A stretch of DNA of 8,194 nucleotides from Clostridia bacterium (lineage in GTDB: Bacteria; Bacillota_A; Clostridia; Oscillospirales; CAG-272). Position numbers and translations under genes: made by a program. The notes under the pieces were generated by a model. That model searched no databases and had not been told where the DNA came from. It saw only the letters and a list, made by a program, of their open reading frames with translations. Within the stretch, counting starts at the first letter, position 1. Every line of letters starts with the position of its first letter. Location of the stretch: contig JAGBSQ010000066.1 in NCBI GenBank assembly GCA_017631775.1, positions 1 to 8,194 of the forward strand. Direction: 5' to 3'. Shown here piece after piece: positions 1-6,396 of this stretch.

Positions 1-588
1 ACCTTGTTCGGCGATGTTGCCGCCATCCTTTTGTGCAAGCTTTTCAATAGGCTGCCAAGGGTTGCGCAAAACGCGGAATGCGGGGTCATAGTTCTCCAAA
101 ACGCCGCCGCCGAGCATAACGTCGCTATCGTCTACCACAATAGTGTCGGGGGAATAGAAGTGAACGCCAACGTATTTTTCCAAAAAATCGTAAATGCCGT
201 AAGCAAGACCGCGATTGTTGCCGCCGGCAATGACAAGGCTGTCTTCCAAAGCGACTACGGTGTAGCCGTCGTCAACGATCGTTTCGTCGATGATGACCGA
301 GATGTGATAACCGTCGGGGGAGAGGGTCAAATTCTTTTCTGCCAAGTACCATTTGATTTCGGTAGCGGCAAAGGTTTCAACGGCGCTCTTGCCGCCGGTG
401 ACGTAAAAGCTTGTTACTTTTTTAGGGGGCGTTGTGGGAATTTGGGGTTCTTGAGGGGTTGTTGTCTCTGGCGTCGTTTCCTCGGGGGTTGTTTCTTGGG
501 GTGTTTGCGGCTTGTTACAAGAGGCAAGGGGGCAAACCAGCATAGCAACAACCAAAAGGAGGGCGAATATTTTTCTCATCATACTCAT
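1..588 (-). CDS. DUF4838-family surface lipoprotein, N-terminal part (paralog 4, truncated by window edge)
   Basis: The reading frame is open from the ATG at 588 to base 1 (196 codons, no stop), so the C-terminal part lies outside the window. An AGGAAAGGA site lies about 10 nt upstream of 588; ATGs at 582 and 579 fit it less well. Seen: an RK-containing N-terminus, a hydrophobic stretch and lipobox LASC (lipidated Cys24), then a Thr/Pro/Glu linker (about 25-57). After this comes a domain with the array's shared landmarks: DDGYTV (106-111), AGGNNRGLAYGIYDFLEKY (121-139) and ENYDPAF (165-171). This is the GH20/GH67-type N-terminal domain that precedes the barrel in the paralogs. From about residue 172 the sequence (RVLRNPWQPIEKLAQ) stops resembling the other three, so this may be a divergent subtype. 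It begins 46 nt after the stop of paralog 3 with no terminator between them, so co-transcription is likely. The catalytic region is not visible and the function is unknown. Confidence 0.85.
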   Translation of the reverse strand, partial: MSMMRKIFALLLVVAMLVCPLASCNKPQTPQETTPEETTPETTTPQEPQIPTTPPKKVTSFYVTGGKSAVETFAATEIKWYLAEKNLTLSPDGYHISVIIDETIVDDGYTVVALEDSLVIAGGNNRGLAYGIYDFLEKYVGVHFYSPDTIVVDDSDVMLGGGVLENYDPAFRVLRNPWQPIEKLAQKDGGNIAEQG

Positions 589-634
589 CTTTATAAATTC
601 CTTTCCTAAAAGTCAAATTGCAGGGTTGGTTCTC

Positions 635-2344
635 TTACCATCTGGGGCCGCTTTGGTTGCCCTCGCTCCAAAAGATGCCGTAATCGGCTACCTCTTGAAT
701 AAAGGCAGGCTGCAGGTTTTTATCAAGTCTTGCCAAGAAAAATCTCCATTGCAGGCTGGAGCGGTGAACGTTATCCTTGCGGGCGTCATCTGCCAGAGCC
801 TCGGCTCTGTTCCACCACTCGCTAAACACTTGTTGGTTCTCGATAAATCTTTCGGCAGGAATTCTTGCAAAGGGATGCATATACATATTGCCACATCCAA
901 CCTCGTACAATTCGGAGGTCTTGTCGATGTACATACGAATGTATGCCCAGCCCTCTCCGTAATAAGCCTCGAGAAATTCGTTCATCAGCTGATAGTATTT
1001 TTCCTCGCCCATGTAGGGGTCCATCATCAGCTTGGAGAGCAGGTATGCGCGCAATTCGCCAAACTCACCCGAGCGGGAGTTGCGGTTGCCTTGGGTGAAC
1101 ATACCCTTTACGTTATGCTCTGCAAAGAACTGCATATTCTCTTGCAAAACGTGCAGGTTTGCATAGGTGGGAATGTAATAAGCAAAGTTTGTGGTGTAGT
1201 CCCAAATGTGAATGTTGTCGCAAATCTCGCTCCATGCTTCAAGATCGTTACGGAATCTTGTGTTCTCGGTACAATCGGTATCGGTCAGGGGGTGAGTGAA
1301 GCAGCAATGGAAGGTGCAAAGACGAATGCAAACGTTCTCACGGGGACGGGTGATGCGAGGAGCGGTTTGGGTGTAGTCATACGCCAAGGTGTCAACAATA
1401 ACGTTGGGATAATCCTGGGCAATGTTCTCTGCAATGGCATTGACAAAGCGAAGCATTGTGCCGGCAGGGCTGCCCTCTTCTGCATCGATGGCCGCGCAGT
1501 TTGCGCAGGTGCAACGGGAAGCGGTATCGTTTTGCGAAACCGAAATAATGGTGGTGCTGGGTCTGCTTTCAAGACGTGCTCTTACGTTTTTGATAGCCTT
1601 TGCAAGGTTGTCGGCATTGGTGAGGCAGGGGTTTTTGGAGGTGCCGCCACCGGTTTCGGTCAAGCCGCCAATGGTGTGCACAAAAAGTCCGCCGTAATCC
1701 CAAGCGCCGCCGAGATCCTCACTCCAAGCTTCCCACCAGCCGTCAATCATGTTAACGCCGTTTTTTACACACCAGTAAAAGGTTTCGGGGTTGCCTACTG
1801 CCCACTCGAACCAGTCGTTTACGCGCATTTCGAATACGGGGGAGTAGTTGAGCAAGGTGCCTTCTTCAATCACAATTTCACCCTCGGTGGGGTAAATTTC
1901 GAGTGTGGGGGTGTAGGAGCGCAGGCCGGCGTATTCTTCAAGAAAGCCGTAAACGCCATAAAGAACACCGCGACCGTTTCCGCCGCGAATGGTCATGGCA
2001 GGGGTGTCGCCCTCAATAACGGCCTCTACGCGATAGCCGTCCTCGGCAACGGTTTCGTCCAAACAAATGTTAATGAGGTAACCGCCCTCGGATACGGTGA
2101 CGGAACGCTTTTCAAGGTACTCGGTCAACTCTGCAACCGCGGTGCGCTCGGCGGCACTGTCACCCGCCGTAATGGTTACGTGGGAGAGAGCCATGGTCAC
2201 CTTTTGTACGGGCTCCTCGGGGGGAGTGGTGATTTCTTGCGTGGGTGTCTCTGCCGGTGTTGTCTCTTGGGGTACGGGTTGGTTGCAACCAATCAAGAGG
2301 CAGGGCAACAGCAATGCTAAAATGAGAAATCTCTTGGCTTTCAT
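635..2344 (-). CDS. DUF4838 domain surface lipoprotein (paralog 3), putative carbohydrate-active enzyme
   Basis: 569 aa. The start at 2344 is supported by an AAAGGAG site 9 nt upstream and a consensus promoter. Seen: a lipoprotein signal with lipobox LIGC (Cys20); a short Thr/Pro/Glu linker (24-47); an alpha/beta domain (about 50-160) with EDGYRV (101-106) and GGNGRGVLYGVYGFLEEYAG (121-140); then the DUF4838-like region. Landmarks there are SVSQND (268-273), the cluster C278/C280/C283, DYPNVIVDTLAY (311-322), NVCIRLC (337-343), WDYTT (381-385), GNRNSRSGEFGELRAYL (419-435) and a helical tail containing AYYGEGW. It differs from paralogs 1 and 2: the third Cys cluster keeps only one of three cysteines (C358), and the usual C-H-F-N-H-P reads C-C-F-T-H-P (347-352). 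The protein is probably anchored to the outer face of the membrane. Family knowledge supports a glycosidase-like fold, but reaction and substrate are unknown. It heads a unit with paralog 4. Confidence 0.9.
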   Translation of the reverse strand: MKAKRFLILALLLPCLLIGCNQPVPQETTPAETPTQEITTPPEEPVQKVTMALSHVTITAGDSAAERTAVAELTEYLEKRSVTVSEGGYLINICLDETVAEDGYRVEAVIEGDTPAMTIRGGNGRGVLYGVYGFLEEYAGLRSYTPTLEIYPTEGEIVIEEGTLLNYSPVFEMRVNDWFEWAVGNPETFYWCVKNGVNMIDGWWEAWSEDLGGAWDYGGLFVHTIGGLTETGGGTSKNPCLTNADNLAKAIKNVRARLESRPSTTIISVSQNDTASRCTCANCAAIDAEEGSPAGTMLRFVNAIAENIAQDYPNVIVDTLAYDYTQTAPRITRPRENVCIRLCTFHCCFTHPLTDTDCTENTRFRNDLEAWSEICDNIHIWDYTTNFAYYIPTYANLHVLQENMQFFAEHNVKGMFTQGNRNSRSGEFGELRAYLLSKLMMDPYMGEEKYYQLMNEFLEAYYGEGWAYIRMYIDKTSELYEVGCGNMYMHPFARIPAERFIENQQVFSEWWNRAEALADDARKDNVHRSSLQWRFFLARLDKNLQPAFIQEVADYGIFWSEGNQSGPRW

Positions 2345-2392
2345 CTTGGGATACTCCTTTCAAAAGTAAAATAAAGATAAAAGTATATGCTT

Positions 2393-2422
2393 ATTATAGC
2401 ACACTTGTTTTGCAAATGTCAA
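2393..2422 (-). promoter_or_regulatory. Perfect sigma-A promoter for paralogs 3 and 4
   Basis: Read on the minus strand, a TTGACA box (2417-2422) and a TATAAT box (2393-2398) are separated by 18 bases. Both hexamers match the consensus exactly. A transcript would start near 2386, giving a leader of about 42 nt before the AAAGGAG site and ATG of the gene ending at 635. It lies downstream of the terminator at 2449-2485, so this unit should be expressed independently of paralogs 1 and 2. The spacer holds an 8-bp self-complementary TTTGCAAA (2409-2416), too short to call an operator. Confidence 0.85.
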
Positions 2423-2448
2423 CCACTTTCCCAATTTCTTTTTACAAC

Positions 2449-2485
2449 AAAAACACCGTCCGATGGGTCATCGAACGGTGTTTTT
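2449..2485 (-). terminator. Intrinsic terminator after paralog 2
   Basis: The arms 2449-2465 and 2469-2485 pair across a 3-base loop (2466-2468) with one mismatch (2460/2474), giving 16 base pairs. The outer A:T pairs supply a run of five U on the minus-strand transcript. The hairpin starts 20 nt past the stop codon at 2506. The outer T run on the other side means it could also work on plus-strand transcripts, but no gene ends there on that strand. Confidence 0.88.
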
Positions 2486-2505
2486 TGATAGACGGTATGC
2501 GATTT

Positions 2506-4284
2506 TTACTCATACGACCACATAGCGGGGCGCTTAAAGAGCTCGGATTTTTCTTTGTTGACGTGATATTTTCCCTCACGCCAAGCCATGCCGAGGCCTT
2601 CGACCTCATCAATGAATGCCAATGCTTTTTCCTCATCGGGGTTGAGCATCAATTGGGAGTAACGCCAATGCAAGCGCGAGCGCTGAACGTATTCCAATCG
2701 GTCACCTGCCTCTTTTTCGGCAAGGTTCCAATAGCGGTTCAAGCCGTATTCCAAGGCGCGGTAGATGTATTCGGAAATTGCGGTAAAGGGCGCGTGGTAA
2801 ATGGTGTGTCCGGCACCCGTGAGTGCAAATTCCGATAAGGTGTCGATGTATTGACGAATATACGTCCACCCGCCACCGTAGTAGGCAGCAAGGAATTCGT
2901 CCATGAGCGCGTAGTATTCTTCCTCGCTCATATAGGGGTACATCATCAGCTTTGCAAGCAAAAATGCGCGCAGTTCGCCAAACTCACCCGAGGGGCCTTG
3001 GCTATTACCTTGGCAGAACATACCGCGCACGTTGTGCTCTGCATAAAAGCGCATATTTTCGCGCAGGACGTGCAGGTTGGGGAAGAAGGAGAGGTAGTAA
3101 GAAAAATCGGTGGTGTAATCCCAAACGTAGATGTTTTCGCAAATCTTGCTCCACTCAACAAGGTCATTGCAAAAAGCCGAGCAGGTGGTGCAGGTTTCGG
3201 TGGTAAAGGGATGATTGAAGTGGCATTCGATAGAGCAAAGACGAATGCAAACGTTCTCTCTCGGCTTTGTAATGGAGGGAGCCTTGCGGGTGTATTTATA
3301 CGCCAACGTATCCACAGTTACGTTGGGATAATCCTCGGCGATATCCTCGGCAACCGCATTGACAAAGCGCAAAAGTGTGCCCATGTGGCTGCCTTCTTCT
3401 TCGTCAATGGCGGCACACGTGTCGCAAGTACAGTATTCTTCTTTGTCGGTTTGCGAAACCGAAATAATGTTGACGTTGGGGTCTTTTTCGAGCGCCGCGC
3501 GCACGTTTTTAATAACGGTAGCAAGCACTGCGGGGTCAGAGAGACAGGGGTTGGGCGCATATCCGGGGTAGGGGTAGGTCGTCTCGCTCAAAACACCGAG
3601 GGTGTGAACACCAAGACCGCTCGCATAGCTGATGTGGCCGCCCATGTTTTCGGTAATGCCGCCGTGATTGCCGTTCATTCCGCTCTTTACACAAAAGAGA
3701 GGATCCTTCGACATAGCCGTCCAACTTGTGTAACGGTATTCAAAAACCGGCTCATATTCAATGGAAATGGATTGAGGAAGGGTCACAGGGTCGGCGGTGT
3801 GTGTTTCAAGCTCGTAGGTAAAAAAGCGTGTGCCGGCGTATTCCTCCAAAAAGCGAACAACGCCATAGTATACACCGCGGCCGTTACCGCCGGTAATGTT
3901 GACGAACTCCGCGCGGTTTTCTTCGGGGTTCAGTCTTGCACTGCCCTCAATGCGGTAGGCATCGTCATCAAGAGTGGGGTCGATGGAAAGGGTGATGGGA
4001 AAGCCACCGTCGCCAATGCTCACGCCCTTGATCTCCAAGTGCTTTTTGAGCTCGGCAGCTGCAAGCTGCTCGGTCTCGCTTTCGCCCGAAATAATCGATA
4101 CGTCGGTCAATTCCTTTTCGGTGGGAGAAATTACAACCTCTTCCTTGGGTGTGGTCTCTTCGGGCGTGGTCGCCTCGGTGGTTTGTTCGGGGGAGGTTTG
4201 TTCCGGTGGTTGTGCAGGGGTGCAGCCGGCAAGTGTTGTCAACAACAAAAGCATTGCCAGCGCAAGCGCCAAGGGTTTTATCAT
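2506..4284 (-). CDS. DUF4838 domain surface lipoprotein (paralog 2), putative carbohydrate-active enzyme
   Basis: 592 aa. Seen: a signal peptide with lipobox LAGC (Cys21); a Thr/Pro/Glu linker (22-55); a GH20/GH67-type N-terminal domain (about 60-170) with DDAYRIEG (107-114) and TGGNGRGVYYGVVRFLEEYAG (131-151); then the DUF4838-like region. The latter has SVSQTD (275-280), C285/C287/C290 followed by AAIDEEEG, DYPNVTVDTLAY (318-329), C346 and C350 in NVCIRLC, CHFNHP (354-359), C365/C368/C372, VWDYTT (387-392) and GPSGEFGELRAFLLAKLM (430-447). The three Cys clusters resemble a metal- or disulfide-stabilised core. The segment after GGITENMGGH differs from paralogs 1 and 3, which have a Trp-rich NGW/DGW stretch there. 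The start at 4284 has an AAAGGA site about 13 nt away, which is long, but no better start is visible. It follows paralog 1 after 57 nt and is closed by a terminator 20 nt past its stop. Reaction unknown. Confidence 0.9.
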   Translation of the reverse strand: MIKPLALALAMLLLLTTLAGCTPAQPPEQTSPEQTTEATTPEETTPKEEVVISPTEKELTDVSIISGESETEQLAAAELKKHLEIKGVSIGDGGFPITLSIDPTLDDDAYRIEGSARLNPEENRAEFVNITGGNGRGVYYGVVRFLEEYAGTRFFTYELETHTADPVTLPQSISIEYEPVFEYRYTSWTAMSKDPLFCVKSGMNGNHGGITENMGGHISYASGLGVHTLGVLSETTYPYPGYAPNPCLSDPAVLATVIKNVRAALEKDPNVNIISVSQTDKEEYCTCDTCAAIDEEEGSHMGTLLRFVNAVAEDIAEDYPNVTVDTLAYKYTRKAPSITKPRENVCIRLCSIECHFNHPFTTETCTTCSAFCNDLVEWSKICENIYVWDYTTDFSYYLSFFPNLHVLRENMRFYAEHNVRGMFCQGNSQGPSGEFGELRAFLLAKLMMYPYMSEEEYYALMDEFLAAYYGGGWTYIRQYIDTLSEFALTGAGHTIYHAPFTAISEYIYRALEYGLNRYWNLAEKEAGDRLEYVQRSRLHWRYSQLMLNPDEEKALAFIDEVEGLGMAWREGKYHVNKEKSELFKRPAMWSYE

Positions 4285-4341
4285 GGGTTTTTTACGTTCC
4301 TTTCTGTTTTCAACAGCGGGAATATTACAAATGGGTCAATT

Positions 4342-6171
4342 TTAGGCGGAGGGGTCGGTGAACCATGTGTCGGGGCTTTGTGCCAACAGGTCGTACTCGT
4401 AAACGTACCAAAGGAGTGTCGGGAATCTCTCGCTCCATCTTGTTTTGTTGGCTTCAACTGCCGAAACCAAAATTTCGGCTTCTACTTTGTTGGGGTTAGC
4501 AAACAGCGACATATAGCGTACCTGCCAACGGGAGCGCTTGACGTACTCGAGGCGGTCGCCGGCGGCTGCCTCTGCGGCATCCCACCAGCCAATGATTTTT
4601 TCTTCCATCGAGGCAAAGGTATCCTTATGCATAACCGTAAAGGGATAGCTGTAAATACCCATGCCGTTTGCCGAAAGGTTAGCGTATTGCGAGAACGTAT
4701 CGATGTATTGGCGAATGTAGGTCCAGCCCTCACCGTAGTAAGCGGCAAGAAAATCATCCATGTGCGCGTAATATTCGGATTTGCTCATATAGGGATCCAT
4801 CAAGAGCTTGCCGATGAGGTAAGCGCGCAATTCGCCAAACTCGCCCGAAGGGCCGGAGGCGTTGCCTTGCTCATAAACGCCCTTGACGTTGTTTTGTGCA
4901 AAAAATCTCATGTTGTCGCGCAACACGTGCAGGTTGGGGAAGGTTGCAAGATAGTAGGAATAGTTGGTGGTGTAGTCCCAAATGTAGATGTTATCACAAA
5001 TAGCACCCCAACCCTCAAGAGCCTTGCAGAAGTTTTCGCAGGTCTTGCAGCCGCTCTTCGTCAAGGGATGGTTAAAGTGGCAGGTGATGGTGCAAAGACG
5101 AATGCAAACGTTGGGTGCGGGTTTTGTGATCTTGGGGGGAGTTTGGGTGTATTGGTAAGCCAACGTATCAATGGTAACGCCCGGGTAATCTGCGGCAATG
5201 TCATTGGCAATTCTGTTTACAAAGCGCAAAAGTGTGCCGGAGGGGCTGCCTTCCTCTTTGGTAATAGCCTCACAGTTCTCGCACTTGCAGTAGCTGTGAG
5301 TGTCGTTTTGAGAGACCGAAAGAATTTTTGCCGTGGGGTATTGAGCAAGCACAGCGCGCACGTTTTTGAGCACCGTGTTGTAAATTGTTTCATCGGTCAA
5401 GCAGGGTGTGGGGGCGTTTGCAGGGTAGGGTGTATCCATTTCGGCAAGCTTGCCAATGGTGTGAACGAACATGCTCGGAGCATAAGAGAGGCATCCGCCA
5501 AGCTCCTCGCCCCAGGTGTAATTGTTCCAACCGTTTACAATGTTAATGCCGTTTTTAACCGACCAAGCGTATCCCAAATCATCGGTCTTCCATCTGTACC
5601 AGTCGGTTTGTCTGAGCTCAAACGTGGGGGCGTAGGTCATCGAAAGGCCGTCAAAAATGATAACGTCACCCGCCTCGCAAACCTCCAATTCGGGGGTAAA
5701 GAAGCGTACGTCTGCATATTCTTCCAAAAAGTCGTAAACGCCGTAAAGAATACCGCGGCCGTTGCCGCCAACAATTACAAGGCCCTCGGTCTTGTCCTCG
5801 CCAACGGTTGCGCTGATGCGATAGCAGTCTTCGCCAAGGCTCTCGTCAATAGAGAGGGAGATGGGGAAGCCGTTTTGCGTGGTCGCATCCACACCCTTTT
5901 GGCTCAGGTACTTTTGCATATCCTGCGCGGCGGTCAATTCTGCAGGGGTATTGCCCGATGTAACGGTGACGGCCGTCAGCTTTTTGTGACCCTCGGGGAG
6001 CTCCTCTTCCCCTTCGGGGGGAGTGGTCTCTTCGGGTGTGGTCGCCTCGGGCGTTGTGCCGTTGGTGATTGTAGGCGTGGTCTCTTCGGGTGTTTTGTTT
6101 TCCTTACAGCCGGTCAAAAGGCAGGGGATAAGAAGCGTTGCAACGAGCAACAGAGATAAAAATCTTTTCAT
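4342..6171 (-). CDS. DUF4838 domain surface lipoprotein (paralog 1), putative carbohydrate-active enzyme
   Basis: 609 aa from the ATG at 6171. I chose this start over the in-frame ATG at 6201 because AAAAGGAG sits 5 nt upstream and the protein then begins with a clean lipoprotein signal (MKRFLSLLL..., lipobox LTGC, Cys22). A Thr/Pro/Glu linker spans 25-60. The N-terminal alpha/beta domain (about 65-170) carries EDCYRIS (114-120) and VGGNGRGILYGVYDFLEEYA (134-153). The DUF4838-like region has a Trp-rich NGWNNYTWGEELGG (213-226), SVSQND (285-290), C295/C297/C300, DYPGVTIDTLAY (328-339), C356/C360 in NVCIRLC, CHFNHP (364-369), C375/C378/C382, IWDYTT (397-402) and GPSGEFGELRAYL (440-452). A helical tail ends in an extra extension (about 585-609) that paralogs 2 and 3 lack. 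It is the first gene of the minus-strand array and has a promoter upstream. A cell-surface glycan-processing role is inferred; no substrate can be assigned. Confidence 0.9.
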   Translation of the reverse strand: MKRFLSLLLVATLLIPCLLTGCKENKTPEETTPTITNGTTPEATTPEETTPPEGEEELPEGHKKLTAVTVTSGNTPAELTAAQDMQKYLSQKGVDATTQNGFPISLSIDESLGEDCYRISATVGEDKTEGLVIVGGNGRGILYGVYDFLEEYADVRFFTPELEVCEAGDVIIFDGLSMTYAPTFELRQTDWYRWKTDDLGYAWSVKNGINIVNGWNNYTWGEELGGCLSYAPSMFVHTIGKLAEMDTPYPANAPTPCLTDETIYNTVLKNVRAVLAQYPTAKILSVSQNDTHSYCKCENCEAITKEEGSPSGTLLRFVNRIANDIAADYPGVTIDTLAYQYTQTPPKITKPAPNVCIRLCTITCHFNHPLTKSGCKTCENFCKALEGWGAICDNIYIWDYTTNYSYYLATFPNLHVLRDNMRFFAQNNVKGVYEQGNASGPSGEFGELRAYLIGKLLMDPYMSKSEYYAHMDDFLAAYYGEGWTYIRQYIDTFSQYANLSANGMGIYSYPFTVMHKDTFASMEEKIIGWWDAAEAAAGDRLEYVKRSRWQVRYMSLFANPNKVEAEILVSAVEANKTRWSERFPTLLWYVYEYDLLAQSPDTWFTDPSA

Positions 6172-6203
6172 AAAATCTCCTTTTATGCGGTTTTTGGACA
6201 TCT

Positions 6204-6238
6204 TTTACTATTTTATAGTAAAGTGAGTAAAAAGGCAA
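6204..6238 (-). promoter_or_regulatory. Probable promoter of paralog 1 with overlapping 19-bp palindrome (candidate operator)
   Basis: On the minus strand, TTGCCT (6233-6238) and TAAAAT (6210-6215) are 17 bases apart, a moderate sigma-A match. The start point would fall near 6203, leaving a leader of about 32 nt before the ATG at 6171. That would make the in-frame ATG at 6201 almost leaderless and unlikely to be used. A perfect inverted repeat, TTTACTAT-TTT-ATAGTAAA (6204-6222), is centred on the -10 box, so a dimeric repressor bound there would block the promoter. The regulator is unknown and none is encoded in the window. The promoter is inferred from matches; the palindrome is seen directly. 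Confidence 0.55.
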
Positions 6239-6275
6239 GGGGAAAAGCCGTTTATTTACAAAAAAGTTAATAATA

Positions 6276-6314
6276 GCCCCACCCTATGCGGGGAGTCGCC
6301 CCCTTTGGGTCGGC
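6276..6314. other. GC-rich foldable element between the divergent promoters
   Basis: A 39-base G/C-rich block sits in an otherwise A/T-rich intergenic region. GCC (6276-6278) can pair with GGC (6312-6314), ACCC (6281-6284) with GGGT (6307-6310), and inside these GGGG (6290-6293) with CCCC (6299-6302). On the plus strand it is followed by TTTTAAACTTTTT, so it looks terminator-like, yet no plus-strand gene ends upstream of it. It ends 14 bases before the plus-strand -35 box. It could insulate the two divergent units or be a copy of a small dispersed repeat; neither can be decided from one copy. Confidence 0.35.
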
Positions 6315-6328
6315 TTTTAAACTTTTTG

Positions 6329-6357
6329 TTGACAAAACTCGGAAAATATGGTATTCT
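6329..6357 (+). promoter_or_regulatory. Sigma-A promoter for the acyltransferase gene
   Basis: A perfect TTGACA (6329-6334) and TATTCT (6352-6357) are 17 bases apart. Transcription would start near 6364, giving a leader of about 33 nt before the ATG at 6397. This excludes the in-frame ATG at 6286, which lies upstream of the promoter. Confidence 0.8.
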
Positions 6358-6396
6358 AATATACGTAAATTTATAAATATAACGGGAGAGCGCCCT

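Noticed and set aside
512..2320. Plus-strand open frame of 602 codons opposite paralog 3
   Set aside because: It shows the same antisense artefact: similar Gly/Val-rich composition, no ribosome-binding site, and overlap with genes that have signal peptides and family motifs.
4304..4316. Small stem CTGTT-TTC-AACAG between paralogs 1 and 2
   Set aside because: It has only 5 bp and no T run. It overlaps the approach to the ribosome-binding site of paralog 2 and is too weak to call a terminator or operator.
2851..6159. Very long plus-strand open frame (1102 codons) running across paralogs 1 and 2
   Set aside because: It is antisense to two clear lipoprotein genes, has a skewed composition rich in Gly, Val, Ala and Asn, has no recognisable domain, and ignores gene boundaries. 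It arises because the real genes rarely use TTA, CTA or TCA codons in the relevant phase.
6169..6201. Upstream in-frame start at 6201 for paralog 1
   Set aside because: It would add ten hydrophilic residues before the lipoprotein signal and lies at the predicted transcription start. The ATG at 6171 has AAAAGGAG 5 nt upstream.
6286..6396. Upstream in-frame start at 6286 for the acyltransferase
   Set aside because: It lies upstream of the TTGACA/TATTCT promoter and inside the GC-rich foldable block, with no ribosome-binding site.
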